Of a stretch of DNA of 29,087 nt, positions 1 through 7,100 are shown in pieces. Both the position numbers and the translations under genes were made by a program. The stretch covers positions 1 to 29,087 of the forward strand of contig DELD01000025.1 of the NCBI GenBank assembly GCA_002354205.1, read 5' to 3'. The stretch comes from Micavibrio sp. UBA2705. Its GTDB lineage: Bacteria > Pseudomonadota > Alphaproteobacteria > Micavibrionales > Micavibrionaceae. Under the pieces are notes generated by a model, which saw nothing but the letters and a program-made list of their open reading frames with translations, searched no databases and was not told the DNA's origin. Each line of letters begins with the position of its first letter. Position 1 is the first letter of the stretch.

Positions 1-248
1 ATGTTAGCAACATATTCTTCGATGGCATAGCCTGCCCCTGTTCCAATCATAGCGCCGCCAAGCGTGCCTGCTAATAAATAGGCTTTTAAGCTTGCTGGTG
101 AATTTTGATTATTTTGACGGTCGCCAGCCAATGCGCCTGCAATACCAAGGAAAATGCCCCCAGCTTCATTTGCAATTTTCAGTGCGGTGCTTGCTGCCGC
201 GCCTGTAAATGCGCCTGTTAGGCCAAGCCCAATAATTAATGCACTCAT
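1..248 (-). CDS. Partial small glycine-rich hydrophobic protein (glycine-zipper-like)
   Basis: The frame starts at ATG 248-246 and is still open at the window edge, so only the first 82 residues are seen. An AAGGA Shine-Dalgarno lies at a normal distance upstream. The peptide begins MSALIIGLGLTGAFTG and has two hydrophobic, Gly/Ala-rich stretches (about residues 2-20 and 32-42, then 57-75) separated by a short polar DRQNNQNSP linker. The small-residue spacing resembles glycine-zipper membrane proteins. I do not recognise a specific family. It is transcribed divergently from recA, with its own promoter at 282-309. An inner-membrane or membrane-inserting role is inferred from composition only. 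Confidence 0.6.
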   Translation of the reverse strand, partial: MSALIIGLGLTGAFTGAAASTALKIANEAGGIFLGIAGALAGDRQNNQNSPASLKAYLLAGTLGGAMIGTGAGYAIEEYVAN

Positions 249-281
249 TGTATTTATTCCTTTTTTTTTAGTTATTTCCGT

Positions 282-309
282 AATCTAACAGCCTTGCACG
301 AGATGTCAA
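282..309 (-). promoter_or_regulatory. Sigma70-like promoter for the gene at 248
   Basis: On the minus strand TTGACA (309-304) is followed after 16 bases by TAGATT (287-282). The -35 is a perfect match and the -10 matches 4 of 6. It lies about 34 bases upstream of the start codon at 248 and reads away from recA. Confidence 0.45.
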
Positions 310-352
310 ACAAAAATTAAAAAACAAAAAAGGAACATTTGTGCTTGCCAAT

Positions 353-367
353 GTTCTGCTTTTGTTT
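353..367 (+). promoter_or_regulatory. Probable second LexA (SOS) half-box pair upstream of recA
   Basis: GTTC-N7-GTTT is one base away from the alphaproteobacterial LexA consensus GTTC-N7-GTTC. It lies 15 bp upstream of a perfect site at 383-397. A further GGAAC at 332-336 adds another half-site. Weaker than the 383 site. Confidence 0.4.
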
Positions 368-382
368 TACTTTATATAAATA

Positions 383-397
383 GAACAAATTAAGAAC
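383..397 (+). promoter_or_regulatory. LexA-binding SOS box of recA
   Basis: GAAC-N7-GAAC is the exact reverse complement of GTTC-N7-GTTC, the operator bound by LexA in Alphaproteobacteria. It lies about 130 bp upstream of the recA start, next to an AT-rich TATATAAA stretch (373-380) that may be the -10 region. The matching site at uvrA (21209-21223) supports both. Confidence 0.75.
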
Positions 398-524
398 AAA
401 TGCCGTGCAGGCAAATGTTGGATAAGTTGATTTTGTAAAGATTTTTGGGGACGTGTTGGGCTCGAGGCCTTAATAACATTGTCTCTTCTGTAGAACTATG
501 CAATCTAGTAAGGAGAATATTATT

Positions 525-1667
525 ATGGCCGTTACACAATTAAAAGCGCAGGATGACATGACAAAAAATACAGCAGAGAAACAAAAGGCGTTAGACGCAG
601 CATTAACGCAAATTGAAAGAGCTTTTGGTAAAGGCTCTATCATGAAGCTTAATGGTGGCGAAAACCCGATGGAGGTTGCGTCTATATCAACAGGTTCGAT
701 AGGGCTTGATATTGGTTTGGGCATTGGCGGCTTGCCATGCGGACGTATTACTGAAATTTACGGACCTGAAAGTTCTGGTAAAACAACGTTGGCATTGCAT
801 GTTATTGCAGAGGCACAGAAAGCAGGCGGTACATGTGCGATTGTTGATGCGGAGCACGCACTTGACCCATCATATGCGGCTAAGCTTGGCGTTAATGTGG
901 ATGATCTGCTGATTTCTCAACCCGATGCAGGTGAACAGGCGCTTGAAATTGCCGATACATTGGTGCGTTCAGGCGCTCTTGATGTTTTAGTTGTCGACTC
1001 TGTGGCGGCGCTAGTGCCGAAAGCGGAACTGGAAGGCGAAATGGGGGATACCCATGTTGGCTTGCAGGCGCGTTTGATGTCACAAGCTTTGCGTAAGCTT
1101 ACAGGCTCAATCTCTCGTTCGCGCACAGTTGTTATTTTCATTAACCAAATTCGCATGAAGATTGGTGTGATGTTTGGTTCACCTGAAACAACAACAGGCG
1201 GTAACGCGCTTAAATTCTACTCTTCAGTACGTTTAGATATTCGCCGTATTGGTCAAATTAAGAATCGCGATGAAATTGTTGGTAACCAAACACGGGTTAA
1301 GGTTGTGAAAAACAAAATGGCGCCACCATTCCGTCAGGTTGAATTTGATATTATGTATGGTGAAGGCGTATCCAAAATGGGCGAGATCCTCGATTTGGGC
1401 GTGTCTGGTAATTTGGTTGAAAAATCTGGTGCGTGGTTCTCTTATGACGGGCAGCGTATTGGTCAGGGGCGTGAAAACTCTAAAACTTTCTTGCGCGATA
1501 ACCCTGAAATTGCAATGAAAATTGAAAATGAAATTCGCGCGAATGCAGGTTTACTTTCTGATGCTCTACTGATCGGCCCATCTAATGATGCAGAGACCGT
1601 AGATGCGGAAACTGGTGAGATTAAAAAAGTGAAAGCAGCTAAGGCTGATAAAGCTGATAAAGAATAG
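525..1667 (+). CDS. recA: Recombinase RecA
   Basis: RecA is the DNA-dependent ATPase that forms filaments on single-stranded DNA, drives homologous recombination and triggers LexA self-cleavage. The 380 aa product has the Walker A motif GPESSGKTT at residues 80-88, the VVDSVAAL Walker B region, and the NQIRMKIG...SPETTTGGNALK segment that spans the L2 DNA-binding loop. The tail is rich in Lys, Asp and Glu, as usual. I place the start at 525 because AAGGAG (510-515) is 9 bases upstream. An earlier in-frame ATG at 498 would add nine residues and has no ribosome site. It stands alone between an SOS promoter region and a terminator at 1701, so a single-gene SOS-inducible transcript is likely. One small oddity is PCGR where most RecA proteins have PRGR just before Walker A. 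Confidence 0.98.
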   Translation: MAVTQLKAQDDMTKNTAEKQKALDAALTQIERAFGKGSIMKLNGGENPMEVASISTGSIGLDIGLGIGGLPCGRITEIYGPESSGKTTLALHVIAEAQKAGGTCAIVDAEHALDPSYAAKLGVNVDDLLISQPDAGEQALEIADTLVRSGALDVLVVDSVAALVPKAELEGEMGDTHVGLQARLMSQALRKLTGSISRSRTVVIFINQIRMKIGVMFGSPETTTGGNALKFYSSVRLDIRRIGQIKNRDEIVGNQTRVKVVKNKMAPPFRQVEFDIMYGEGVSKMGEILDLGVSGNLVEKSGAWFSYDGQRIGQGRENSKTFLRDNPEIAMKIENEIRANAGLLSDALLIGPSNDAETVDAETGEIKKVKAAKADKADKE

Positions 1668-1700
1668 GGCTGCGTTCTTACCTTTATATAAAGATACTAA

Positions 1701-1729
1701 AAAGGAGCTTTTGATAAGCTCCTTTTTTT
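1701..1729 (+). terminator. Intrinsic terminator of recA
   Basis: Ten-base arms AAAGGAGCTT (1701-1710) and AAGCTCCTTT (1716-1725) enclose a 5-base loop, and the T-run continues to 1729. It lies 33 bases after the recA stop. Confidence 0.9.
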
Positions 1730-1754
1730 ATGCCTTACTGATTTTTTGTAAGCT

Positions 1755-1937
1755 TTAAAAGTCTACGCATTTGCCTTTTAGTTCCCAGTCACCGTAGCGT
1801 GTGGGCTCAGGACCATTTTTTCTGCCGCCAAATTCAGCTTCTTTGGATACTGTATTTTCTGCTGTTTTTATTTGCGACGCTTCGGCGCTTGGGGTGCGGG
1901 GGGTGGTTTTGTGCTCTTTGTTTTCTTGCTTATTCAT
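1755..1937 (-). CDS. DUF1674 / SDHAF4-like succinate dehydrogenase assembly factor
   Basis: This 60 aa protein ends in GPEPTRYGDWELKGKCVDF, the hallmark C-terminal motif of DUF1674, whose eukaryotic member SDHAF4 (Sdh8) helps flavinylated SdhA join SdhB. The N-terminal half is polar and low in complexity, as is usual in the family. The open frame runs further upstream to 2054, but that would overlap the chorismate mutase gene. ATG at 1937-1935, with AAGG about 10 bases upstream, fits the family's short length. It converges with recA and diverges from the chorismate mutase gene. A role in complex II assembly is family knowledge; no sdh gene is visible here. Confidence 0.85.
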   Translation of the reverse strand: MNKQENKEHKTTPRTPSAEASQIKTAENTVSKEAEFGGRKNGPEPTRYGDWELKGKCVDF

Positions 1938-1983
1938 TTTTATCGCCTTATCTCGCCCATTTCCTAGTGATTTTCTTATTATA

Positions 1984-2000
1984 ACACTATATATAAGTGT
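1984..2000. repeat. Small inverted repeat before the chorismate mutase ribosome site
   Basis: ACACT and AGTGT flank seven A/T bases, directly before the GAGGAG ribosome site at 2001-2006. The TATATA inside could be a -10. It may be a small operator or simply AT-rich promoter DNA. Confidence 0.25.
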
Positions 2001-2014
2001 GAGGAGAAAAAACA

Positions 2015-2308
2015 ATGAAGATTTTGAAACCTTACAGAGCGCGCATTGACGCATTAGACAAGCAGCTCATCGATTTGTTTATTGAGCGTTTTCAAGTGAT
2101 TAAAGAGGTAGGTCATTTAAAAGCGCGTGAAAATATTGAGGCCGTGTTACAAGACCGCGTTGATGCTGTACGCAATAATGCAGTGGAAATGGCTGATGGC
2201 GAAATTGACGGCGCGTTCATATATCAATTATGGACGGATATTATTAAATATAGTTGTGATTTAGAAGAAGACATTAAAGCGTCTTATAAGGACAGTAAAA
2301 CAGCATGA
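2015..2308 (+). CDS. Chorismate mutase (AroQ type)
   Basis: Chorismate mutase converts chorismate to prephenate, the committed step to phenylalanine and tyrosine. The 97 aa product is the size of a stand-alone AroQ domain. It begins with the typical RARIDALDKQLIDLFIERF helix, followed by the GHLKAR segment holding the active-site Lys and Arg, then a second helix around QDRVDAVRNNA and a third ending YQLWTDIIKYSCDLEE. GAGGAG at 2001-2006 sets the start. Its stop overlaps the rsmB start as ATGA, so the two are translationally coupled. The pairing with an rRNA methyltransferase has no obvious metabolic logic. Confidence 0.9.
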   Translation: MKILKPYRARIDALDKQLIDLFIERFQVIKEVGHLKARENIEAVLQDRVDAVRNNAVEMADGEIDGAFIYQLWTDIIKYSCDLEEDIKASYKDSKTA

Positions 2309-3660
2309 CAAATTCAAAGCAGCATGGGCGCGGTAATAAGCGTTCTAAAAATCAAAATGATATATTATGGCCGCGTCAAGTTGCGCTTTCTATATTAGAT
2401 AGCTTTTGGAAGGGAGAGAAATTCCTTGATGCGATATTTGAATCGCATGATGATTTTTTGGACTTAGATACGCGCAACAGAAATTTTGTACGTATGTTGG
2501 TGACAACCGCCATACGTCGCAGCGGTCAAATTGATGATCTGATGCGCCGCGGTTTTAGCAAACCAAATCAGAAAATGTCACCGCCAATTGTACAAATGAT
2601 TTTCCACCTCGCTATTGCGCAAATTGTGTTTATGGGTGTGGCTGACCATGCGGCTGTGAATACGTCCGTTGACCTTGCGACGCGTAATGGCGCGGAACGT
2701 GCGAAGGGCTTTATAAATGCTGTGCTGCGTAAAGTTGTGCGTGATGGTAAAGCATGGACAACGGAGCAAGATATTGCACGACTAAACATTCCCGAATGGC
2801 TTCTTGATATATGGACGGAAGATTATAGCAAGGCAGAGGCGATTGAAATGGCGCAGGCGAGCCTTTCAGAGGCCGCGTTAGATATTAGCGTTGTTGACCC
2901 AATAGACCGTGAAAGCTGGGCTGAATCATTGGATTGTGTAATTTTACCGACGGGGACTCTGCGCCGTAATGAACATGCGCTCGTCCCTGACTTACCCGGT
3001 TTTGATGATGGTGCATGGTGGGTGCAAGACGCATCGGCAGCGCTTCCTGTACGCTTGATGGGCGATCTGCTTGGTAAGCGCGTGGTTGATTTATGCGCTG
3101 CGCCAGGCGGTAAAACCATGCAAATGGCGGCGGCAGGGGCTGAAGTCTATGCGGTTGACCGTTCAGCAAAGCGTTTAGAACGTTTAAAAGATAATGTGCA
3201 GCGTGTCAGGCTACAAGCAAATGTGATTAGTGAAGTCTCTGATGGAGAGCTATGGGATGCGCCAGAACCTCTGGATGCTGTGTTGCTTGATGCGCCATGT
3301 ACCGCAACAGGTACAATACGCCGAAACCCAGATGCAATTTGGCTGAAGAAAAGCGAAGATATAGCCTCTATGGTAAAAATACAGCGCGCTTTGCTTGAGC
3401 GCTCGGTTGGGATGCTTAAAGTTGGCGGTATGCTGCTTTATTGTACATGTTCATTACAAAAAGATGAAGGCGAACGCCAATTAAATGCGTTTTTAGCGGA
3501 TCATGATGAGTTTGAAATTATGCCGATTACCCCGCAGGAAGTGCCTGAGTTGGAACATGCAATTACCCCAGAAGGTTATTTGCGTATATTGCCATTTTAC
3601 TGGGCTGCGCGTGGCGGATTAGATGGCTTCTTTATAGGCCGTATGATCAAAAAAGCCTAG
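2305..3660 (+). CDS. rsmB: 16S rRNA (cytosine-C5) methyltransferase RsmB
   Basis: RsmB uses S-adenosylmethionine to methylate C967 of 16S rRNA (E. coli numbering). The 451 aa protein has the expected order: an N-terminal NusB-like RNA-binding domain (about residues 20-150, including the AVNTSVDLA segment), then the Rossmann methyltransferase domain. Visible motifs are DLCAAPGGKT (about 262-271, SAM binding), AVDRS, DAPCTATG with Cys332 (motif IV, enzyme release) and CTCS with Cys382 (motif VI, catalytic). Length is close to E. coli RsmB (429 aa). The start overlaps the chorismate mutase stop by four bases, and the next gene converges 30 bp downstream. No clear terminator is visible. Confidence 0.95.
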   Translation: MTNSKQHGRGNKRSKNQNDILWPRQVALSILDSFWKGEKFLDAIFESHDDFLDLDTRNRNFVRMLVTTAIRRSGQIDDLMRRGFSKPNQKMSPPIVQMIFHLAIAQIVFMGVADHAAVNTSVDLATRNGAERAKGFINAVLRKVVRDGKAWTTEQDIARLNIPEWLLDIWTEDYSKAEAIEMAQASLSEAALDISVVDPIDRESWAESLDCVILPTGTLRRNEHALVPDLPGFDDGAWWVQDASAALPVRLMGDLLGKRVVDLCAAPGGKTMQMAAAGAEVYAVDRSAKRLERLKDNVQRVRLQANVISEVSDGELWDAPEPLDAVLLDAPCTATGTIRRNPDAIWLKKSEDIASMVKIQRALLERSVGMLKVGGMLLYCTCSLQKDEGERQLNAFLADHDEFEIMPITPQEVPELEHAITPEGYLRILPFYWAARGGLDGFFIGRMIKKA

Positions 3661-3690
3661 ATTTACTTTGTTTTGGTACGAAGGCCGTTA

Positions 3691-4935
3691 TTAACGGATA
3701 TGCTCACCTGAATTGAAATTGTTATCCATGACTTGCTGTGCATAGCGCGGGTCAATGCGGCTATATGTCGCCATCGCTTTTGAAATGTTGCCATCAGAAA
3801 CGATACGGTTTGAACCTCTCAAAGGCTGCGTTAGCAAATAAAAGTTCATATAATCCTCTTTGGAAATATCCAAAGCGACACATATAATGGCAAGCCCCTT
3901 ACCATATGGCTGCCTTAATATATCTTTGATTAAGCCTGGATCAAGCTTGCTGGTGACTGCAAGTTGTGCGATGAATGATCTGAACTGTTTTCTGCGTAAA
4001 TGGCGCGTCATCAATTCAACCGTTAATTCGCCGCTTTGTTTATATTTAAGGGCGATTTTATATTCTTCGTCATTTTTGCTCATAAGTTCAGTGTCTAAAA
4101 ATGCATCTTTGTGTGTAACAATCCTTAAGGCGTCATCACTCAGCTCTTCATTTTCATTAAGCGCAGTACTTTCATAAGCATCCATTGGTTTCGCGCTCAT
4201 CGCTTCACCAGATGAGAGCTCTGCAGATATGTCATTGATCGCTTTGTTAAGCTCTTCACTTGTATAATTATATTTCTTTAGAATTTCTTGTTGTAGCGCT
4301 TCGCCGACATGCTGATAAATGTCGATAATAATAGATTGTGATAATTCATCACGGCCAATCAAGCTACCTGCGAGGAAGTGTTCCTTCTTCGCTTTTTCTG
4401 CGATTTTTCCGCCTGAATATTGTGTAAGTCGTATGTTAAAGTTTTTCAAAAGCGCATTATAAGTATGGCTGTCATTTGTATCCGCGAGTTTGTTGATGAT
4501 CGCATCATCTAGGCTGCGGCGGCGGGCAATGCTGCGCCAATGGTCGTTTTCTTTGGTGTTGATTAAATAAACGAGGTCGTCATCACTTAATGAGACTGAA
4601 TTTTCTAAAATAGGGCGGGCAATCATAATATCGTCATTGGCAAGGGCGCGCGCCAATTTTCTCGGCGCGTCATCAATTACGGAGATACGGTCTGCTATGG
4701 CGGCTTTAAGCTTTTCTTCGGCTTCCTTTACAAGGGCGAGAAGGATCTCTGTCACCAGCTCTTGTTCTTCTGCTGTGATGTTTTCTTCGGTAAGGATCTC
4801 TTCAACCACATCAGAGATACGGTTTTGCGAGAATACTGTACCGAAAATATCCTGTTTATATTCGTTGTAAACATCATGGAGTTTGACCATGAGGTGCCCA
4901 AGATTTTCTGATTTTTCTAGTAAGGAAAAGTCCAT
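3691..4935 (-). CDS. DUF2336 domain protein
   Basis: A 414 aa soluble, mostly helical protein. Residues about 85-230 carry the DUF2336 pattern: RKLARALANDDIMIARPILENS, then LSDDDLVYLINTKENDHWRSIARRRSLDD and a matching third helix pair, reminiscent of HEAT-like repeats. DUF2336 proteins are common in Alphaproteobacteria and have no firm function. The N-terminal 80 residues are acidic and probably coiled. The C-terminal part (about 270-414) is less conserved; it includes a second helical block with MTRHLRRKQFRSFIAQLAVTS and ends in a basic region. It stands alone, facing rsmB. The ribosome site before ATG 4935 is weak (GAG, 14 bases away), so the start is slightly uncertain. Confidence 0.75.
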   Translation of the reverse strand: MDFSLLEKSENLGHLMVKLHDVYNEYKQDIFGTVFSQNRISDVVEEILTEENITAEEQELVTEILLALVKEAEEKLKAAIADRISVIDDAPRKLARALANDDIMIARPILENSVSLSDDDLVYLINTKENDHWRSIARRRSLDDAIINKLADTNDSHTYNALLKNFNIRLTQYSGGKIAEKAKKEHFLAGSLIGRDELSQSIIIDIYQHVGEALQQEILKKYNYTSEELNKAINDISAELSSGEAMSAKPMDAYESTALNENEELSDDALRIVTHKDAFLDTELMSKNDEEYKIALKYKQSGELTVELMTRHLRRKQFRSFIAQLAVTSKLDPGLIKDILRQPYGKGLAIICVALDISKEDYMNFYLLTQPLRGSNRIVSDGNISKAMATYSRIDPRYAQQVMDNNFNSGEHIR

Positions 4936-5285
4936 ATTATAATTTACTCTTTTTATTGCTCTATGTACGGTTATTGGTGCTTTGCCAATAAAATGACGAT
5001 ACGCATTTGCCCCCTAGCAGAAATACACACACAACTTAATTCTATTAGCTAAACCTTATTAATGTCTTAAGATTAATGATTATATTGAAAATTTGTAATT
5101 AAATTGACGAATATTTGTCTAAGATTTGATGTAATTTTTTGCACGAAAGCAGGCAGGGATAGGCGCGGTATGACTTTTAGTATATGAATAGTATATGAAG
5201 TTTGATCGCTTCAGACAATGCATAAATAAAAAACGCCGACAAAATAAATTGCCGACGCTTTGAAAAAATATGGACGTAAATTAAA
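4936..5285. other. AT-rich intergenic region
   Basis: This 350 bp stretch lies between rplT and the DUF2336 gene, both on the minus strand. I see no gene in it. It must hold the rplT 3' end and the DUF2336 promoter. Around 5056-5075 is a run with three TTAA tetramers (ATTAAT-N8-ATTAAT around CTTAAG), but the spacing does not fit the CtrA pattern TTAA-N7-TTAA. Near 5233-5261 GCCGAC occurs twice as a direct repeat, so it cannot fold into a rho-independent hairpin. Confidence 0.5.
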
Positions 5286-5663
5286 TTACGCTGCTTTTTT
5301 GTCTTCTTTTGCAAGTGCTGCTTCAGCTTGTTTCGCGATAGACGCAAAGCCTGCTTCGTCATGAATTGCAATGTCAGAAAGAACTTTACGGTCAAGGTCG
5401 ATTCCCGCAAGTTTAATACCGCACATAAAGCGTGAGTATGTCAAACCGTTTAGACGTGCAGCCGCATTGATGCGCTGAATCCAAAGGCGACGGAAGTCAC
5501 GTTTTTTGTTGCGACGGTCGCGATATGCATATTGAAGATTTTTCTCAACGCGTTGTACCGCTGTTCTGAAACAATTTTTTGCACGACCGCGTGCACCTTT
5601 CGCCATCTTAATGATTTTGCGGTGACGGGCATGTGCTGTAGTTCCACCTTTAACTCTAGCCAT
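5286..5663 (-). CDS. rplT: 50S ribosomal protein L20
   Basis: L20 binds 23S rRNA early in large-subunit assembly and in many bacteria represses its own operon. The 125 aa product starts MARVKGGTTAHARHRKIIKMAKG and has the conserved blocks YAYRDRRNKKRDFRRLWIQRINAA and GLTYSRFMCGIK. The C-terminus has a short acidic and Lys-rich tail. A GGAGG ribosome site lies inside the end of rpmI. The stop of rpmI and this start share one base (TAATG), giving tight coupling. infC, usually first in this operon, is not here. Confidence 0.97.
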   Translation of the reverse strand: MARVKGGTTAHARHRKIIKMAKGARGRAKNCFRTAVQRVEKNLQYAYRDRRNKKRDFRRLWIQRINAAARLNGLTYSRFMCGIKLAGIDLDRKVLSDIAIHDEAGFASIAKQAEAALAKEDKKAA

Positions 5664-5917
5664 TATTTGCCTCCATTTTCAGCAGTTTTCTTATGGGCTG
5701 CTTTGTTTTTGTTTTTACGGCTGTACGGAAGCCAGCTACGTAGGATGATACGTGCATCAGCGTCACACAATGTTGTTGTGCCACGTGCTTTACGTTTCAT
5801 TTTTTTTGATTTGTTCATCATCATGTGGCTTGTGAAAGCTTTACCAGCTTTTACGCGGCCAGAACCAGTGATTTTGAAGCGTTTCTTCACACTGGATTTG
5901 GTTTTCATCTTCGGCAT
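5663..5917 (-). CDS. rpmI: 50S ribosomal protein L35
   Basis: L35 is a small basic component of the large subunit. The protein starts MPKMKTKSSVKKRFKITGSG and continues with the KAFTSHMMMNKSKKMKRKARG core and the final LRSWLPY motif. At 84 aa it is longer than the usual ~65 because a Lys-rich tail of about 18 residues follows the LPY motif. AAGGAG lies just upstream of ATG 5917. It is the first gene of an rpmI-rplT pair driven from 6003-6031. Confidence 0.95.
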   Translation of the reverse strand: MPKMKTKSSVKKRFKITGSGRVKAGKAFTSHMMMNKSKKMKRKARGTTTLCDADARIILRSWLPYSRKNKNKAAHKKTAENGGK

Positions 5918-6002
5918 TTTACTCTCCTTAAAGAAGGTTAGAATTTAATAAGAAGTGATTGAGGCATGCCAAGTTAGCCAAACCACTCCATTCGAACAGC
6001 GA

Positions 6003-6031
6003 TTTATAACGGCGTTGGGGGGGAGAGTCAA
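6003..6031 (-). promoter_or_regulatory. Promoter of the rpmI-rplT operon
   Basis: On the minus strand TTGACT (6031-6026), a 17-base spacer and TATAAA (6008-6003) form a strong sigma70-like promoter. The predicted leader is about 80 bases. It contains CCTT-N4-AAGG, which could mask the rpmI ribosome site, in keeping with L20 autoregulation known in other bacteria; that part is inference. Confidence 0.65.
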
Positions 6032-6055
6032 TAAAATAAAAGCGATATTATGAAT

Positions 6056-6466
6056 TTAAATGATTAAAGTCGCTAAAGGCTTTTTAATTGCAATTGCGCC
6101 CTGACCATCCATATAAGATATCATTTTCTTGGCTGCGTCATTAATACTATCCATAGTGACTTTCTCAGGGGAGGGCTTTGTAATACCGGCGGCGGCATAT
6201 GCGGTACCTATAGCATAATTACTTGCGTATTCAGCATTTTTTGCAATTGCCGCGGCATTAAAAGCGGCGCTATAAAGCTGCGTATATTCATCTGAAGTAT
6301 TGATTTTGAGAGGAAGGTCTAAATTTATACCTTCTTGCGTGAGGACTTTTTCAACGGCTTTTGTCTGTGAAATTCTGCCGCGTGCTTCATGGGACATATT
6401 GTTTGCAGCACTAAACATGGTGACCAAAATCTGAATTGCGGTGTTTTTTTGCGCTGTTAAGTCCAT
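6056..6466 (-). CDS. Unknown 136 aa helical protein
   Basis: I do not recognise this protein. It has no signal peptide, is rich in Ala, Ile, Lys and Asn, and seems all-helical: an N-terminal helix TAIQILVTMFSAANNM, a middle part with alanine-rich helices (SAAFNAAAIAKNAEYASNYAIG), and a C-terminal helix NDAAKKMISYMDG. A strong GAGGAGG ribosome site supports the start at 6466. That site lies inside an inverted repeat (6472-6501) similar to elements in front of the genes at 9203 and 28249, so shared regulation is likely. It follows gpt by 64 bp on the same strand but appears to have its own promoter. Confidence 0.7.
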   Translation of the reverse strand: MDLTAQKNTAIQILVTMFSAANNMSHEARGRISQTKAVEKVLTQEGINLDLPLKINTSDEYTQLYSAAFNAAAIAKNAEYASNYAIGTAYAAAGITKPSPEKVTMDSINDAAKKMISYMDGQGAIAIKKPLATLII

Positions 6467-6471
6467 AATAT

Positions 6472-6525
6472 AAACCTCCTCTAAATCTATAGAGAAGGTT
6501 TAAACAATGTTGCGTGTTATGTCAA
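6472..6525 (-). promoter_or_regulatory. Promoter and inverted repeat covering the ribosome site of the 136 aa gene
   Basis: Arms AAACCTCCTCTA (6472-6483) and TAGAGAAGGTTT (6490-6501) pair over 12 bp with one G-T and enclose 6 bases. The right part of the mRNA stem is the GAGGAGG ribosome site, 7 bases before ATG. Upstream on the minus strand is TTGACA (6525-6520), with a weak -10 (TAAACC, 17 bases further) overlapping the repeat. Depending on the true start point, the repeat is either an operator at the promoter or a hairpin that hides the ribosome site. Related elements are at 9204-9232 and 28255-28287. Confidence 0.55.
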
Positions 6526-6530
6526 TTGTT

Positions 6531-7007
6531 TTATGCTTTTACAGTTTCTGCAATCGGCGCGACATATTGGACGGTCATATCCCATGGGAAGTGAATCCAA
6601 GTGTCTTGTGAGACTTCGGTGACGAAAGTGTCAACGGTAGGAATACCGATTTCTTTGCCGTAAATTGCTGCGAAATGCGCCTTTGGTAAATGCTCACGGG
6701 CGATTTTGAATGTGTTTCCGCTATCGACCAAATCATCAATCACAAGCCAGCCTTCGCCATCACCTGCGGCTTCTGGGCCTTTAAGTATGTTGGCGGAGCG
6801 TTGATTGTCGTGGTCGTAGCTTGAAATGCAATATGTTTCAATAAGGCGTACATCAAGCTCGCGGGCGATGATACATGCGGGCACCATGCCGCCGCGTGTA
6901 ATGGCAACGATGCCTTTCCATGGGCCTTTATCAATTAAGCGCCATGCCAAAGCCTTGGCATCACGGTGCATTTGTTCCCAAGTGATTAAGAATTCTTTGT
7001 TCGACAT
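6531..7007 (-). CDS. gpt: Xanthine phosphoribosyltransferase
   Basis: This enzyme salvages xanthine (and guanine) by transferring phosphoribose from PRPP to give XMP or GMP. The 158 aa product matches the E. coli Gpt type in length and order: ITWEQMHRDAKALAWRL at the start, AITRGGMVPACIIARELD, then the PRPP-binding loop WLVIDDLVDSGNT at about residues 87-99, and a C-terminal WIHFPWD motif. A GAGGA ribosome site precedes ATG 7007. The deacetylase terminator lies only 24 bases before that ATG, so gpt is expressed either by readthrough or from a promoter not obvious to me. Confidence 0.93.
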   Translation of the reverse strand: MSNKEFLITWEQMHRDAKALAWRLIDKGPWKGIVAITRGGMVPACIIARELDVRLIETYCISSYDHDNQRSANILKGPEAAGDGEGWLVIDDLVDSGNTFKIAREHLPKAHFAAIYGKEIGIPTVDTFVTEVSQDTWIHFPWDMTVQYVAPIAETVKA

Positions 7008-7030
7008 GGTTTGTTTTCCTCAGCAGCAAT

Positions 7031-7060
7031 AAAAAAAGGCTCATATTTTATGAGCCTTTT
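7031..7060 (-). terminator. Intrinsic terminator between the deacetylase gene and gpt
   Basis: Twelve-base perfect arms AAAAGGCTCATA (7034-7045) and TATGAGCCTTTT (7049-7060) with a 3-base loop; on the minus strand a run of seven T follows. It ends transcription of the GNAT-deacetylase pair and could also act as an attenuator for gpt, whose start is 24 bases further on. Confidence 0.85.
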
Positions 7061-7100
7061 AATAGCATAATTTTCACAGAAGTGAAGAAAAAATTTTGAT

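Noticed and set aside
332..356. GGAAC-N16-GTTC near recA as a general stress (EcfG) promoter
   Set aside because: The spacing and -10 do not fit GGAAC-N16/17-CGTT well, and GAAC/GTTC are explained as LexA half-sites.
498..524. Earlier recA start at 498
   Set aside because: No ribosome site there, while AAGGAG sits 9 bases before ATG 525, which also matches the usual RecA N-terminus length.
1938..2054. N-terminal extension of the DUF1674 gene to 2054
   Set aside because: It would overlap the chorismate mutase gene and its ribosome site; DUF1674 proteins are short.
3676..3694. CCGTT-ATT-AACGG hairpin between rsmB and the DUF2336 gene
   Set aside because: A 5-bp stem with no T-run on either strand is too weak to call a terminator.
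5056..5075. TTAA cluster as a CtrA site
   Set aside because: The spacings are 4, 2 and 10 bases, not the 7 required by TTAA-N7-TTAA.
5233..5261. Possible rplT terminator hairpin
   Set aside because: The GC-rich segments are direct copies of GCCGAC, not complementary arms.
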